A program made the position numbers and the translations under genes. Shown here piece after piece: positions 1 to 6,006 of a DNA stretch of 8,591 nt; the first letter of the stretch is position 1; each line of letters opens with the position of its first letter. The notes under the pieces are model-generated. The model saw nothing but the letters and a program-made list of their open reading frames with translations. It was not told the DNA's origin and made no database searches. Source of the DNA: Oscillospiraceae bacterium (GTDB lineage Bacteria; Bacillota; Clostridia; Oscillospirales; Ruminococcaceae); contig JAFLUJ010000293.1 of NCBI GenBank assembly GCA_022511485.1, positions 1 through 8,591 on the forward strand, in the 5' to 3' direction.

Positions 1-585
1 AACTGTGCAAGGCTGGAGCAGATCAGTATTCCGGACAGTGTTACATACATCGGCAGAGGAGCATTTGCCTATTGTATGTCACTTAAATCATTAAACATAT
101 CGGATAATGTCAGGAGCATTGATAATTCCGCCTTTTTCAGATGCAGTGTTCTTGAATCTGTAATTATACCCGACGGAGTTGAAACAATAGGACCGGGAGC
201 GTTTGCCTCCTGTTATAAGCTCAGTTCAATTACAATACCTGACAGTGTTAAAACCATCGAAAAAGAAGCCTTTTGCTTTTGCAAATCACTCCATCTTGAA
301 TCAATAATAGTTCCGGACAGTGTTGAATCTATTGACGATCTTGCATTCTCCGAATGTAGACATTCTGTTGTTTATTATCCATCAACTGCCTCTGTTGGTT
401 ACAACTGCTTTTACAAGACTAAAGCCGCTGTTAAATATGAGGTCAGGGACGGCAAGGCTTACATTACGGAAATAACGGGTGACACCGACCACATTGTTTT
501 CCCGGACAAAATATCCGGACATGAGGTCGTTTACGAAGACGTTTCCTCCGGAGCAGGGATTTACGAATCCAGTGAAATTATTTAA
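1..585 (+). CDS. BspA-like leucine-rich-repeat protein, C-terminal part (5' end outside window)
   Basis: The frame is open from base 1 to the TAA at 583-585 (194 codons). The first ATG, at 76, lies inside a repeat and has no ribosome binding site, so the true start is off the left edge. Repeat units begin at visible residues 10, 33, 56, 79 and 104, with the pattern IPDSVxxIxxxAFxxCxxLxSI typical of the BspA/Treponema pallidum type of LRR (LRR_5). Units are 23 residues except the fourth, which is 25. A non-repeat C-terminal module follows from about residue 127 and ends abruptly. Known members of the family are usually secreted or surface proteins, some of which bind host or other proteins; the ligand here cannot be told. 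No LPXTG motif, dockerin or membrane anchor is visible. The gene sits 14 bp ahead of a second LRR gene and is probably cotranscribed with it. Family assignment is firm, function is not. Confidence 0.9.
   Translation, partial: NCARLEQISIPDSVTYIGRGAFAYCMSLKSLNISDNVRSIDNSAFFRCSVLESVIIPDGVETIGPGAFASCYKLSSITIPDSVKTIEKEAFCFCKSLHLESIIVPDSVESIDDLAFSECRHSVVYYPSTASVGYNCFYKTKAAVKYEVRDGKAYITEITGDTDHIVFPDKISGHEVVYEDVSSGAGIYESSEII
421..585 (+). repeat. Shared C-terminal module, copy 1
   Basis: These 165 bases encode the last 54 residues of the first LRR protein plus its stop. They align without gaps to 1500-1664, the end of the second LRR gene. By my count 41 of 54 residues are identical, including AYITEITGDTD and VVYEDVSSGAGIY. 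At the DNA level the stretch around 541-565 is almost unchanged between copies. The LRR units themselves are more divergent. This points to gene duplication followed by selection, or gene conversion, on this module. Confidence 0.85.
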
Positions 586-590
586 AGGGG
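584..590 (+). promoter_or_regulatory. Ribosome binding site overlapping the upstream stop codon
   Basis: AAAGGGG begins inside the TAA that ends the first LRR gene and lies 9 bases before the ATG at 600. It supports this ATG as the start of the second LRR gene. Its overlap with the stop suggests that ribosomes finishing the first gene could reinitiate on the second. Confidence 0.65.
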
Positions 591-599
591 TAAGTAACG

Positions 600-1664
600 A
601 TGTGGAAAATATACATTTCAGTAACAGCGATATTTACTGCCTTATCAATAATGACAAACGGACTGTTATCTCTCCGGGTCAGTGCTGACAAAATAGAGAG
701 CGGACGATGCGGCGAAGACCTTGTATGGAGTTTTTCCGGAGGCACGCTGACCATCACAGGTACAGGTGAAATGACAGATTATTCACATAATGATAATTCT
801 CCTTGGTATGAATACAAAGATCATATAAAAAATATAGTCCTTGAAAATGGCGTTAAGTCAGTTGGAGACTATGCGTTTGAATACTGTACAAGGTTAATGT
901 CAATACATATTCCGGATAGTATCGCGTCTATCGGCAATGGTTCATTTTATGCTTGTAGAATGCTTAGTTCAATAACACTGCCTGACAGCATTACATCTAT
1001 TGGTAAAGATGCCTTCAATTATTGCGAGATGCTTACAGCAATAGCTATTCCAAGCAATGTTACATACATTAATGAAGGTACGTTTCATAATTGCACCCGT
1101 CTCGAAGATATAACTATACCTTATGGCTTAGAGGGTATCGGCAGAGCTGCGTTTCACGGATGTAAACTTAACTCAATAGAAATTCCGGATACCGTTACAT
1201 ACATTGATGATAATGCGTTTGCCCAATGCTTTGACCTTAAATCAATAACGATTCCGGATAGTGTCACATATATTGGCGGAGGGGCATTCTCAAACTGTAT
1301 ATGCCTCGAAGAAATAACCATTCCCGAAGGTATGAGATCAATTGAAAACAGCACCTTTTATTATTGCAGAGCGCTTCAATCGGTAATAGTTCCCGGCAGT
1401 ATTGAAAGTATCGGCGAACACGCCTTTAAAAACTGTCAGAAAGCTGTCGTGTACTATCCATCCGGTACTGCCGTTGAGTGGGACAGCTTTACAAATATAA
1501 AATCATCCGTCAGATATGAGATCAGGAACGGCAGGGCGTACATTACGGAAATAACGGGAGACACCGACCGCATTGTTTTTCCGAAAAAAATATCCGGACA
1601 TGACGTAGTTTACGAGGATGTTTCCTCCGGAGCAGGGATTTACGGATACTGTGAACTCATTTAA
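600..1664 (+). CDS. Secreted BspA-like leucine-rich-repeat protein
   Basis: This 354-residue protein starts with a likely Sec signal peptide: a short N-region with one Lys, a hydrophobic core at about residues 4-24, and a probable signal peptidase I site after V-S-A at residue 29. Residues 30-80 form the beta-rich N-cap often seen in clostridial members (CGxDLxWSF, GTLTITGTGxM, PWYEY). Nine LRR_5 units begin at residues 81, 104, 127, 150, 173, 195, 218, 241 and 264. All are 23 residues apart except the fifth, which is 22. Residues 288-354 form a non-LRR module shared with the upstream gene; its end, GYCELI, looks like the start of another repeat cut short. Exported LRR proteins of this family generally mediate binding. 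I see no sorting signal, cell-wall-binding repeat or second membrane segment, so retention at the surface is unexplained. The ATG is supported by AAAGGGG at 584-590. The gene ends just before a strong terminator. Confidence 0.92.
   Translation: MWKIYISVTAIFTALSIMTNGLLSLRVSADKIESGRCGEDLVWSFSGGTLTITGTGEMTDYSHNDNSPWYEYKDHIKNIVLENGVKSVGDYAFEYCTRLMSIHIPDSIASIGNGSFYACRMLSSITLPDSITSIGKDAFNYCEMLTAIAIPSNVTYINEGTFHNCTRLEDITIPYGLEGIGRAAFHGCKLNSIEIPDTVTYIDDNAFAQCFDLKSITIPDSVTYIGGGAFSNCICLEEITIPEGMRSIENSTFYYCRALQSVIVPGSIESIGEHAFKNCQKAVVYYPSGTAVEWDSFTNIKSSVRYEIRNGRAYITEITGDTDRIVFPKKISGHDVVYEDVSSGAGIYGYCELI
1500..1664 (+). repeat. Shared C-terminal module, copy 2
   Basis: This is the partner of 421-585 and ends, like it, exactly at the stop codon. 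The module reads as the opening of an LRR-linker unit (IVFPxKISGHxVVYED), where family members commonly continue into an AFxxCxxL repeat. Here only a remnant (IYGYCELI) follows before the stop; in copy 1 the remnant (IYESSEII) has lost the Cys and Leu. Confidence 0.85.
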
Positions 1665-1670
1665 CAAAAA

Positions 1671-1702
1671 AGACCCGGACTGTATCCGGGTCTGATTTTT
1701 TT
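1671..1702. terminator. Bidirectional rho-independent terminator between convergent genes
   Basis: AGACCCGGA (1671-1679) pairs perfectly with TCCGGGTCT (1685-1693) around a five-base loop. A run of seven T follows at 1696-1702 for + strand transcription. On the - strand the A run at 1666-1670 gives a U tract of five. The hairpin begins seven bases after the LRR stop codon, and its T run touches the stop codon of the - strand gene at 1701. It should end both transcripts. Confidence 0.92.
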
Positions 1703-1991
1703 AGACTGCTCTGGAGAGCCATGCATATGCTATGTCAAGCGCCTCGTAAAGACTTGTTTTCTCGCTCTGCTTAACGATAGCTTCAATGGGGGAGAGATTT
1801 TCGTCCGTTGCCATCTTATAGATCTTCACCTTGCTTGCAACGTCCAGGTCTCCCACCTTTGTTTTTTCGGTGATCTGCATCCAGACCACAAACTTATCGG
1901 ACATATTTCCGTAGTAAATTTCGTCCTTGTTTCTCACAAGAGGATAGCCCTTGTAGTGGAGAAAATTATTTTCCTTTTTTGTTTCAGCCAT
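1701..1991 (-). CDS. Small conserved protein of unknown function (96 aa)
   Basis: The protein is 96 residues, soluble and mixed in charge, with no signal peptide, membrane segment or catalytic motif that I recognise. It has a hydrophilic N-terminus (MAETKKENNF), a beta-like middle containing GYPLVRNKDEIYYGN and KFVVWMQI, and a probable C-terminal helix (SLYEALDIAYAWLSRA). I have the impression of similar short proteins in Ruminococcus and related Clostridia, but can name no family and assign no function. The start is well supported: TAAGGAGG (1999-2006 on the - strand) lies 7 bases before the ATG at 1991. A near-consensus sigma-A promoter stands about 85 bases upstream and a terminator lies at the stop codon, so this is an independent single-gene unit. 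The optimal promoter and ribosome binding site suggest strong housekeeping expression. It is convergent with the LRR pair. Confidence 0.9.
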   Translation of the reverse strand: MAETKKENNFLHYKGYPLVRNKDEIYYGNMSDKFVVWMQITEKTKVGDLDVASKVKIYKMATDENLSPIEAIVKQSEKTSLYEALDIAYAWLSRAV

Positions 1992-2075
1992 TGCGTAACC
2001 TCCTTATTATAATGTAGTATAGTGATTTCGGCTTCCCTGTAACCGATTAACAATTCTTAAATTATTCTGTTACAT

Positions 2076-2104
2076 ATTATAACACAAAATATTAATAAAG
2101 TCAA
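2076..2104 (-). promoter_or_regulatory. Near-consensus sigma-A promoter for the 96-residue protein
   Basis: On the - strand TTGACT (2104-2099) and TATAAT (2081-2076) are separated by exactly 17 bases, differing from consensus at one position. Transcription would begin near 2069, leaving a leader of about 77 bases before the ATG at 1991. The leader has one weak hairpin (CGGTT with AGCCG, about 2029-2045) but no riboswitch that I recognise. Confidence 0.85.
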
Positions 2105-2232
2105 GTGGAATTGTTAAATTTGTAGGAAAATTTTTTTAGAACCGAAGCTTTATCATTGTATCACATCTATTGTAAAAAGTATGTCGTTTTTAGATTCAAA
2201 TAGGTAACTCCAGATATATTAATTTGTATGCC
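2105..2232. other. AT-rich spacer without a gene
   Basis: This completes the 348-base gap between the coding regions ending at 1991 and starting at 2340. It is AT-rich, with short A and T runs around 2127-2137. No open frame with a ribosome binding site, hairpin-plus-T-run terminator or RNA gene is visible in it. The rest of the gap holds the promoter at 2076-2104 and the palindromic cluster at 2233-2339. Confidence 0.6.
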
Positions 2233-2339
2233 GCCCCCTTGATATGGGGCTATGCAAAATGCTTCGCATTTGCCTCCGAGTTTTCGCTTTGCGAAAACTC
2301 GGCAAGCTTCAGGGGATGAGCGTCAAGGCTCAGCCTTGC
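2233..2339. repeat. Cluster of palindromes, possible dispersed intergenic repeat (REP or MITE-like)
   Basis: Four inverted repeats are packed into about 107 bases. They are GCCCC/GGGGC (2233-2237 with 2246-2250); GCAAATGC/GCATTTGC with one bulged A and a TTC loop (2254-2262 with 2266-2273); a perfect 12-bp stem, CCGAGTTTTCGC/GCGAAAACTCGG, with a TTT loop (2276-2287 with 2291-2302); and the palindrome CAAGGCTCAGCCTTG (2324-2338). CCTTGA (2237-2242) can also pair with TCAAGG (2323-2328), closing the two central hairpins into a branched fold. G+C is far higher than in the AT-rich sequence just to the left. The cluster ends one base before the stop codon of the DUF4340 gene. No T run follows the hairpins on either strand, so it is not a classic terminator, though it could protect an mRNA 3' end. 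That it is a multicopy element is inference from its architecture. Confidence 0.6.
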
Positions 2340-3800
2340 TTACCAGTCGGAAATGATGTCCTGACCGTTCTCGTACAGCTCCAGATTCTTGATAAGCCTG
2401 TCAACATAAGCAGTAGCACACTTGTAGGAGGACTTTCCGTTAAGACGGATTATCGACTTTCTGCCATCAGAGGGGATAAACTCGATAACATCCTGCCCAA
2501 GACCGGTTTTTATTGTCACCGTAGCTGTGGGCTCAGCATCGGTCTCCTCAAAATACAGCGTGTCGCTGGGAGCTTTGAGAATAAACTGATAAAGTGTCTT
2601 GAACTTGTCAGCGTCAACATCGCTTCCGTTAAGCTTTACAGCAAAGGTCTTTGCGTCATTGCCCTCAAAGGTGAATTTCATATCCTTATCGGCAGTCTCA
2701 ATGTTGAAGGTATCAAGATCGTAGACATAGTTGCTGGTTATCATGGTAGTAACAATGTCCAGAGGCGTTTTGGTGAGCCATGGAAGGCTTTCCTCGGCGA
2801 AAATATAGATTATGTCTATGCCGTCTACATGGACAAACCGTCCTGCCTTTTTACCGTCCTCATCGTGATATTCATTTCCGACGGCTATATCTATTACGTC
2901 ACCGCCGTTTATTTCAAATGTGATCCTTGCGGCAGGATCGTTCAATCCCAGCACTTCAAAATCATTTTCCTCGGGATTCAGCACTGCCAGATCCTTTGCA
3001 GCAAGTCCGAAAATGCTGGTGGTAACATCAGATGCCTTGTCCGGATTCAGATCCCGGTATACCGGAGATGTTACAACATATTGTGAAGAGTTTCCCGTCA
3101 TAAGATCGGGGTTGTCCTGCCTGAAATCATATTCTATAACGAAATCATAATCAATATCGGGACGTTTTATCGTTATCTTGTTTATACGTGTATAGTTGGT
3201 GGTATCATTTTCGCTTTTCGGCTGTTTTGCTGTATAGATGACACGGGCTATAACATCGTGCTTGTCATTAAGGAAGCAGTTTACAGCGGAATTGCTGGCA
3301 GTATATACTGTCTTATCATCGTCCAGCATAAAATAACGCTGTCTTTCGTCAGGAGTGGGATTTCCTATGATAAGCTTCCGGACCGTCCCTGCGCTGTCGG
3401 AAAACTCCGCAGTCACCTCAGCGGAGGGCGTATCGAGACCGTATATGGAAATATCCTCAGGGTCTTCAACAACTACACGCTGCGACGTCATTGTAGACGC
3501 CTTTTCAACAAGATTCTTTATAACATTTCCGTCTACAGGAAGATTGGCGTATTCTATAACTCCCCAGACAGCCTCCTCACCCTCGCCGAAACGGGTCACT
3601 TCATATGTGCCGTGCTCATTTGTTATGGTGAGATTTGCAAGAGCAGCCGGATCTTTGTCGTAAAGGAGCTGGGAGGTAACCTCCTCCTTGGTATCTTCCT
3701 CCTCCGCTTCCGGAGCAGTCAGCTTGAGGAAAACAAGCACCCCTGCCAGCAGCAGAACCACAACTGCACAGATAATTATCAGCTTGATATTTTTTTTCAT
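2340..3800 (-). CDS. DUF4340 domain protein, membrane-anchored, of a Gld-type ABC operon
   Basis: The 486-residue protein has a short basic N-terminus (MKKNIK) and one membrane helix at about residues 6-26. A strongly acidic linker (EAEEEDTKEE, about 31-40) leads to a large domain predicted outside the membrane. Motifs typical of DUF4340 proteins are visible, such as YDKDPAALANLTITNE, VDGNVIKNLVEKAS, IYGLDTPSAEVT and a second similar half containing LGLNDPAARITFEI and VGNEYHDEDGK. The family is commonly found beside GldF/GldG-like genes and its biochemical role is unknown. The start codon overlaps the stop of the preceding gene (TAATG), with AAGGAG (3815-3810) 9 bases upstream. It is the last gene of the operon, and its stop codon adjoins the palindromic cluster. 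I infer that it forms the outer part of the transporter complex together with the GldG-like protein. Confidence 0.88.
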   Translation of the reverse strand: MKKNIKLIIICAVVVLLLAGVLVFLKLTAPEAEEEDTKEEVTSQLLYDKDPAALANLTITNEHGTYEVTRFGEGEEAVWGVIEYANLPVDGNVIKNLVEKASTMTSQRVVVEDPEDISIYGLDTPSAEVTAEFSDSAGTVRKLIIGNPTPDERQRYFMLDDDKTVYTASNSAVNCFLNDKHDVIARVIYTAKQPKSENDTTNYTRINKITIKRPDIDYDFVIEYDFRQDNPDLMTGNSSQYVVTSPVYRDLNPDKASDVTTSIFGLAAKDLAVLNPEENDFEVLGLNDPAARITFEINGGDVIDIAVGNEYHDEDGKKAGRFVHVDGIDIIYIFAEESLPWLTKTPLDIVTTMITSNYVYDLDTFNIETADKDMKFTFEGNDAKTFAVKLNGSDVDADKFKTLYQFILKAPSDTLYFEETDAEPTATVTIKTGLGQDVIEFIPSDGRKSIIRLNGKSSYKCATAYVDRLIKNLELYENGQDIISDW

Positions 3801-5281
3801 TATTTATGTCTCCTTCTGAGCCATACTATAATTCCCGATGCCGCAACAAGAGCAGGGAGCACAAACATGAACACTATCCTCAGGTTGGCTTTTTTAGCCT
3901 CGCTTATGTCATAGGTAGTGCTGGACAGATCCTTCGCAACGATGTAAATACCGTCCTCCTTGCCGAAGATGGTGTTCACTATCGAAACAAAGTAGTCTCC
4001 GTTATTAAAGTATGTCTGCGATGTAAGACTTTGATCCAGTATATAATCAGTTCCGAAAACCACAAGGTTGGAAAGATACTGCTCGTTGTCGATAAAGGTG
4101 AACTTATTGGCAAGAGCCATAACTGTCTGAGGCTTTTCTTCGATCAGCGAAGCGTCTCCGCTTTCCTGAAGCTGCTCCGCCAGTGTATTTGTCATAACAT
4201 AACAGGTGTCGGAGGTCTTAAGGAGATCATATACTTTAACATTGCCATGGTTATCGAAAAGCAGCTCCAGCGGACGTGATTTATAGACAGCCACAGGATT
4301 CTGGAAAGCCTCCGCAGGGATGCCGCCTGTGTAGTCGTTGCTCTCAAGAAATGCTACAAGAGAATCCCTGTATGGCTGGAAAAGGTTCTGGTTATTGCTT
4401 TCGTATACCACGCCCTCTCCTACGCTTATACCCCACTCGGAAAGAAAAGCGTTGATGTTGGGAGTATTGTTCTGATAATTGCTTGCCAGATAGATCATGT
4501 TCTTTCCGTACTGTCCGTTGTTTTCCATATACTCATACAGCTTATCTATAAGGGTCTCCGAAAAGTCGTTCAGAGGAGAATTTATAATGATAAGGTCTGT
4601 GTCCATGGGAATTTCCTCGGTATTCGGATCAATGGTCGTAACGTCAAAGCCGTTGCTTGTAAGCAGCTCGGTGATGTTTGCCTGGTTAATGCTCTGGCTG
4701 ACAACGTTAAGATATACCGCTGTTTTTGGATCGGGATCGGTAACATACATTACAGCAGAGGTAAGTACCTGCTCCGCCTTTGAGGAAACAATGCTCTGTG
4801 ACCAGTAATTTGTTTCGATATTGAAAAGATCGTTTACGGAAATGACCCTTATACGGTGAGAATCCTCATTGAAAATGATAATGCTCATTTCAGAGACGCT
4901 TCCGTTATAATATTGCTTGTACTTTTCAACATAGGTAGGATCGACAGTCATATCCACAAAGTTAAGAGTTATCCTGTCAGAGTTTATTGAATATTTTTTA
5001 AGGACCTCGTATGCCTGACGGTAGTATATATTATCCGTCGTCTGGAAAACAAGCTCATCCACCGTTGTGCAGATCTCCACGTCCTCATTAAGGGTAGCAA
5101 GGTAGTCCAGGGTCTTTTCGGTTATTTCAAAGTTCTTTCCGGGAGTAAGGTCAAAGCTCATATTGTACCTGTCGTCCAGTGAGGAAACAATAATATTCAG
5201 CAGCACCACAAGCGCCACAACAACAACGGTTATAACTACGGAGGCAGTTCCGTATCTGAGCTTCTTTGTATTTATCTTCAT
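3800..5281 (-). CDS. GldG-like ABC transporter auxiliary protein
   Basis: The protein has 493 residues. An N-terminal membrane helix lies at about residues 11-33. It is followed by the family hallmark just outside the membrane (MSFDLTPGKNFEITEKTLDYL), then a large extracytoplasmic domain resembling the ABC_transp_aux/GldG family. A second membrane helix (about 467-487) is followed by the basic cytoplasmic end LRRRHK. A Rossmann-like segment with DTDLIIINSPLNDFSE fits the DUF4350/GATase-like fold described for GldG relatives. GldG is required with GldA and GldF for Flavobacterium gliding; homologues in Firmicutes have no settled role. The ATG at 5281 has AAGGAGG (5297-5291) 9 bases upstream and lies 17 bases after the permease stop. 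Its own stop overlaps the next start. Family confidence is high; substrate is unknown. Confidence 0.9.
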   Translation of the reverse strand: MKINTKKLRYGTASVVITVVVVALVVLLNIIVSSLDDRYNMSFDLTPGKNFEITEKTLDYLATLNEDVEICTTVDELVFQTTDNIYYRQAYEVLKKYSINSDRITLNFVDMTVDPTYVEKYKQYYNGSVSEMSIIIFNEDSHRIRVISVNDLFNIETNYWSQSIVSSKAEQVLTSAVMYVTDPDPKTAVYLNVVSQSINQANITELLTSNGFDVTTIDPNTEEIPMDTDLIIINSPLNDFSETLIDKLYEYMENNGQYGKNMIYLASNYQNNTPNINAFLSEWGISVGEGVVYESNNQNLFQPYRDSLVAFLESNDYTGGIPAEAFQNPVAVYKSRPLELLFDNHGNVKVYDLLKTSDTCYVMTNTLAEQLQESGDASLIEEKPQTVMALANKFTFIDNEQYLSNLVVFGTDYILDQSLTSQTYFNNGDYFVSIVNTIFGKEDGIYIVAKDLSSTTYDISEAKKANLRIVFMFVLPALVAASGIIVWLRRRHK

Positions 5282-5298
5282 GATCGGAAACCTCCTTA

Positions 5299-6006
5299 TT
5301 AATCCCAGCGGCGTTTTTCAAGAACGCGGACAGTGAGAAAATTAAAAATGAATATAGCGCTCACAAAGTACAGCAGACTTGTAACATTTAGTATGCCGGT
5401 GGTGAACTCATAATATCTGTTGTAGAATCCCAGTGCCAGCATAATGCTTCTCAGCCATTCGATCTGGACATTTCCTGCAAGCATATCAACGAAGTAAAAC
5501 AGTATGATGATAATGAAGCTTACTATGGCAGCCACCACCTGATTCTCCGTCATAGCGGATACAAAGATACCTATTGATATGAAGCTTGCGCCCAGCAGCA
5601 GCAAAGCCACAAAGTTTCCTATTATGGTTGCCCATGCCACATTTCCTGCAAAAACCAGAAGCGTTATTATATACGGAACATAGATCGCCATAGCGCACAG
5701 GAAAATACACACCGCCGCAAGGAATTTCCCCATTACGATGGAAAAAAGGTTTACCGGAGCGGTAAGCAGACACTGGTCTGTACGCTGACGCTTTTCCTCT
5801 GTAAAAAGCCTCATTGTCAGCAGCGGAAGGATTATCATGATCACCGTAAACACATTTGAAAATACAACAGACATATCTGTTGTGCCGTAGCCAAGATTGT
5901 ATCCAACAAAAAATATTGAAGAATAGATATAGAATACGGCAATGAAAATATAAGCGATGGGAGAGGTAAAATAAGCTTTAAGCTCCCGTCTGAAAATAGC
6001 GCCCAT
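5299..6006 (-). CDS. ABC-2 type permease, GldF-like
   Basis: This 235-residue polytopic protein has six predicted membrane helices at about residues 16-36, 48-68, 96-118, 128-150, 157-178 and 208-228. It is the normal size of a GldF-type permease subunit. The N-terminus (MGAIFRRELKAYFTSPIAYI) and the cytoplasmic segment after helix 2 (LTMRLFTEEKRQRTDQCLLT) match the ABC-2 membrane family; the latter contains the conserved Glu-Lys contact region for the ATPase. It would form the membrane channel, probably as a dimer, driven by the ATPase encoded upstream. The start overlaps the ATPase stop as TAATG, with GGGAGG (6021-6016) 9 bases upstream, so translation is likely coupled. The transported substrate cannot be deduced. 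I leave the gene symbol blank because equivalence to Flavobacterium gldF is not shown. Confidence 0.92.
   Translation of the reverse strand: MGAIFRRELKAYFTSPIAYIFIAVFYIYSSIFFVGYNLGYGTTDMSVVFSNVFTVIMIILPLLTMRLFTEEKRQRTDQCLLTAPVNLFSIVMGKFLAAVCIFLCAMAIYVPYIITLLVFAGNVAWATIIGNFVALLLLGASFISIGIFVSAMTENQVVAAIVSFIIIILFYFVDMLAGNVQIEWLRSIMLALGFYNRYYEFTTGILNVTSLLYFVSAIFIFNFLTVRVLEKRRWD

Noticed and set aside
76..78. ATG as start of the first LRR gene
   Set aside because: The frame is open upstream with perfect LRR sequence from base 1, and no ribosome binding site precedes the ATG.
479..688. 69-codon + strand frame bridging the two LRR genes
   Set aside because: It overlaps both LRR genes in another frame and has no domain or start signal.
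1..1460. Regularly spaced similar DNA (about 69 bp) as a CRISPR-like or satellite array
   Set aside because: The periodicity is fully explained by 23-residue LRR units in an open reading frame, with divergent repeats and no spacers.
2006..2011. TATAAT on the - strand as a second promoter -10 box
   Set aside because: It overlaps the ribosome binding site of the 96-residue protein gene, so a transcript starting there would lack the site.
2276..2302. 12-bp hairpin as an intrinsic terminator of the ABC operon
   Set aside because: No T run follows it on either strand, so it does not meet the usual pattern; it may still stabilise the 3' end.
2244..3086. 280-codon + strand open frame opposite the DUF4340 gene
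   Set aside because: It begins inside the palindromic cluster without a ribosome binding site, its product has no coherent domain, and the opposite strand carries a clear DUF4340 protein with start signals.
3258..3914. 218-codon + strand open frame, with others at 3806-4279 and 4497-4808
   Set aside because: These lie antisense to the DUF4340 and GldG-like genes, have Cys/Ser/Arg-rich translations without family features, and lack ribosome binding sites.
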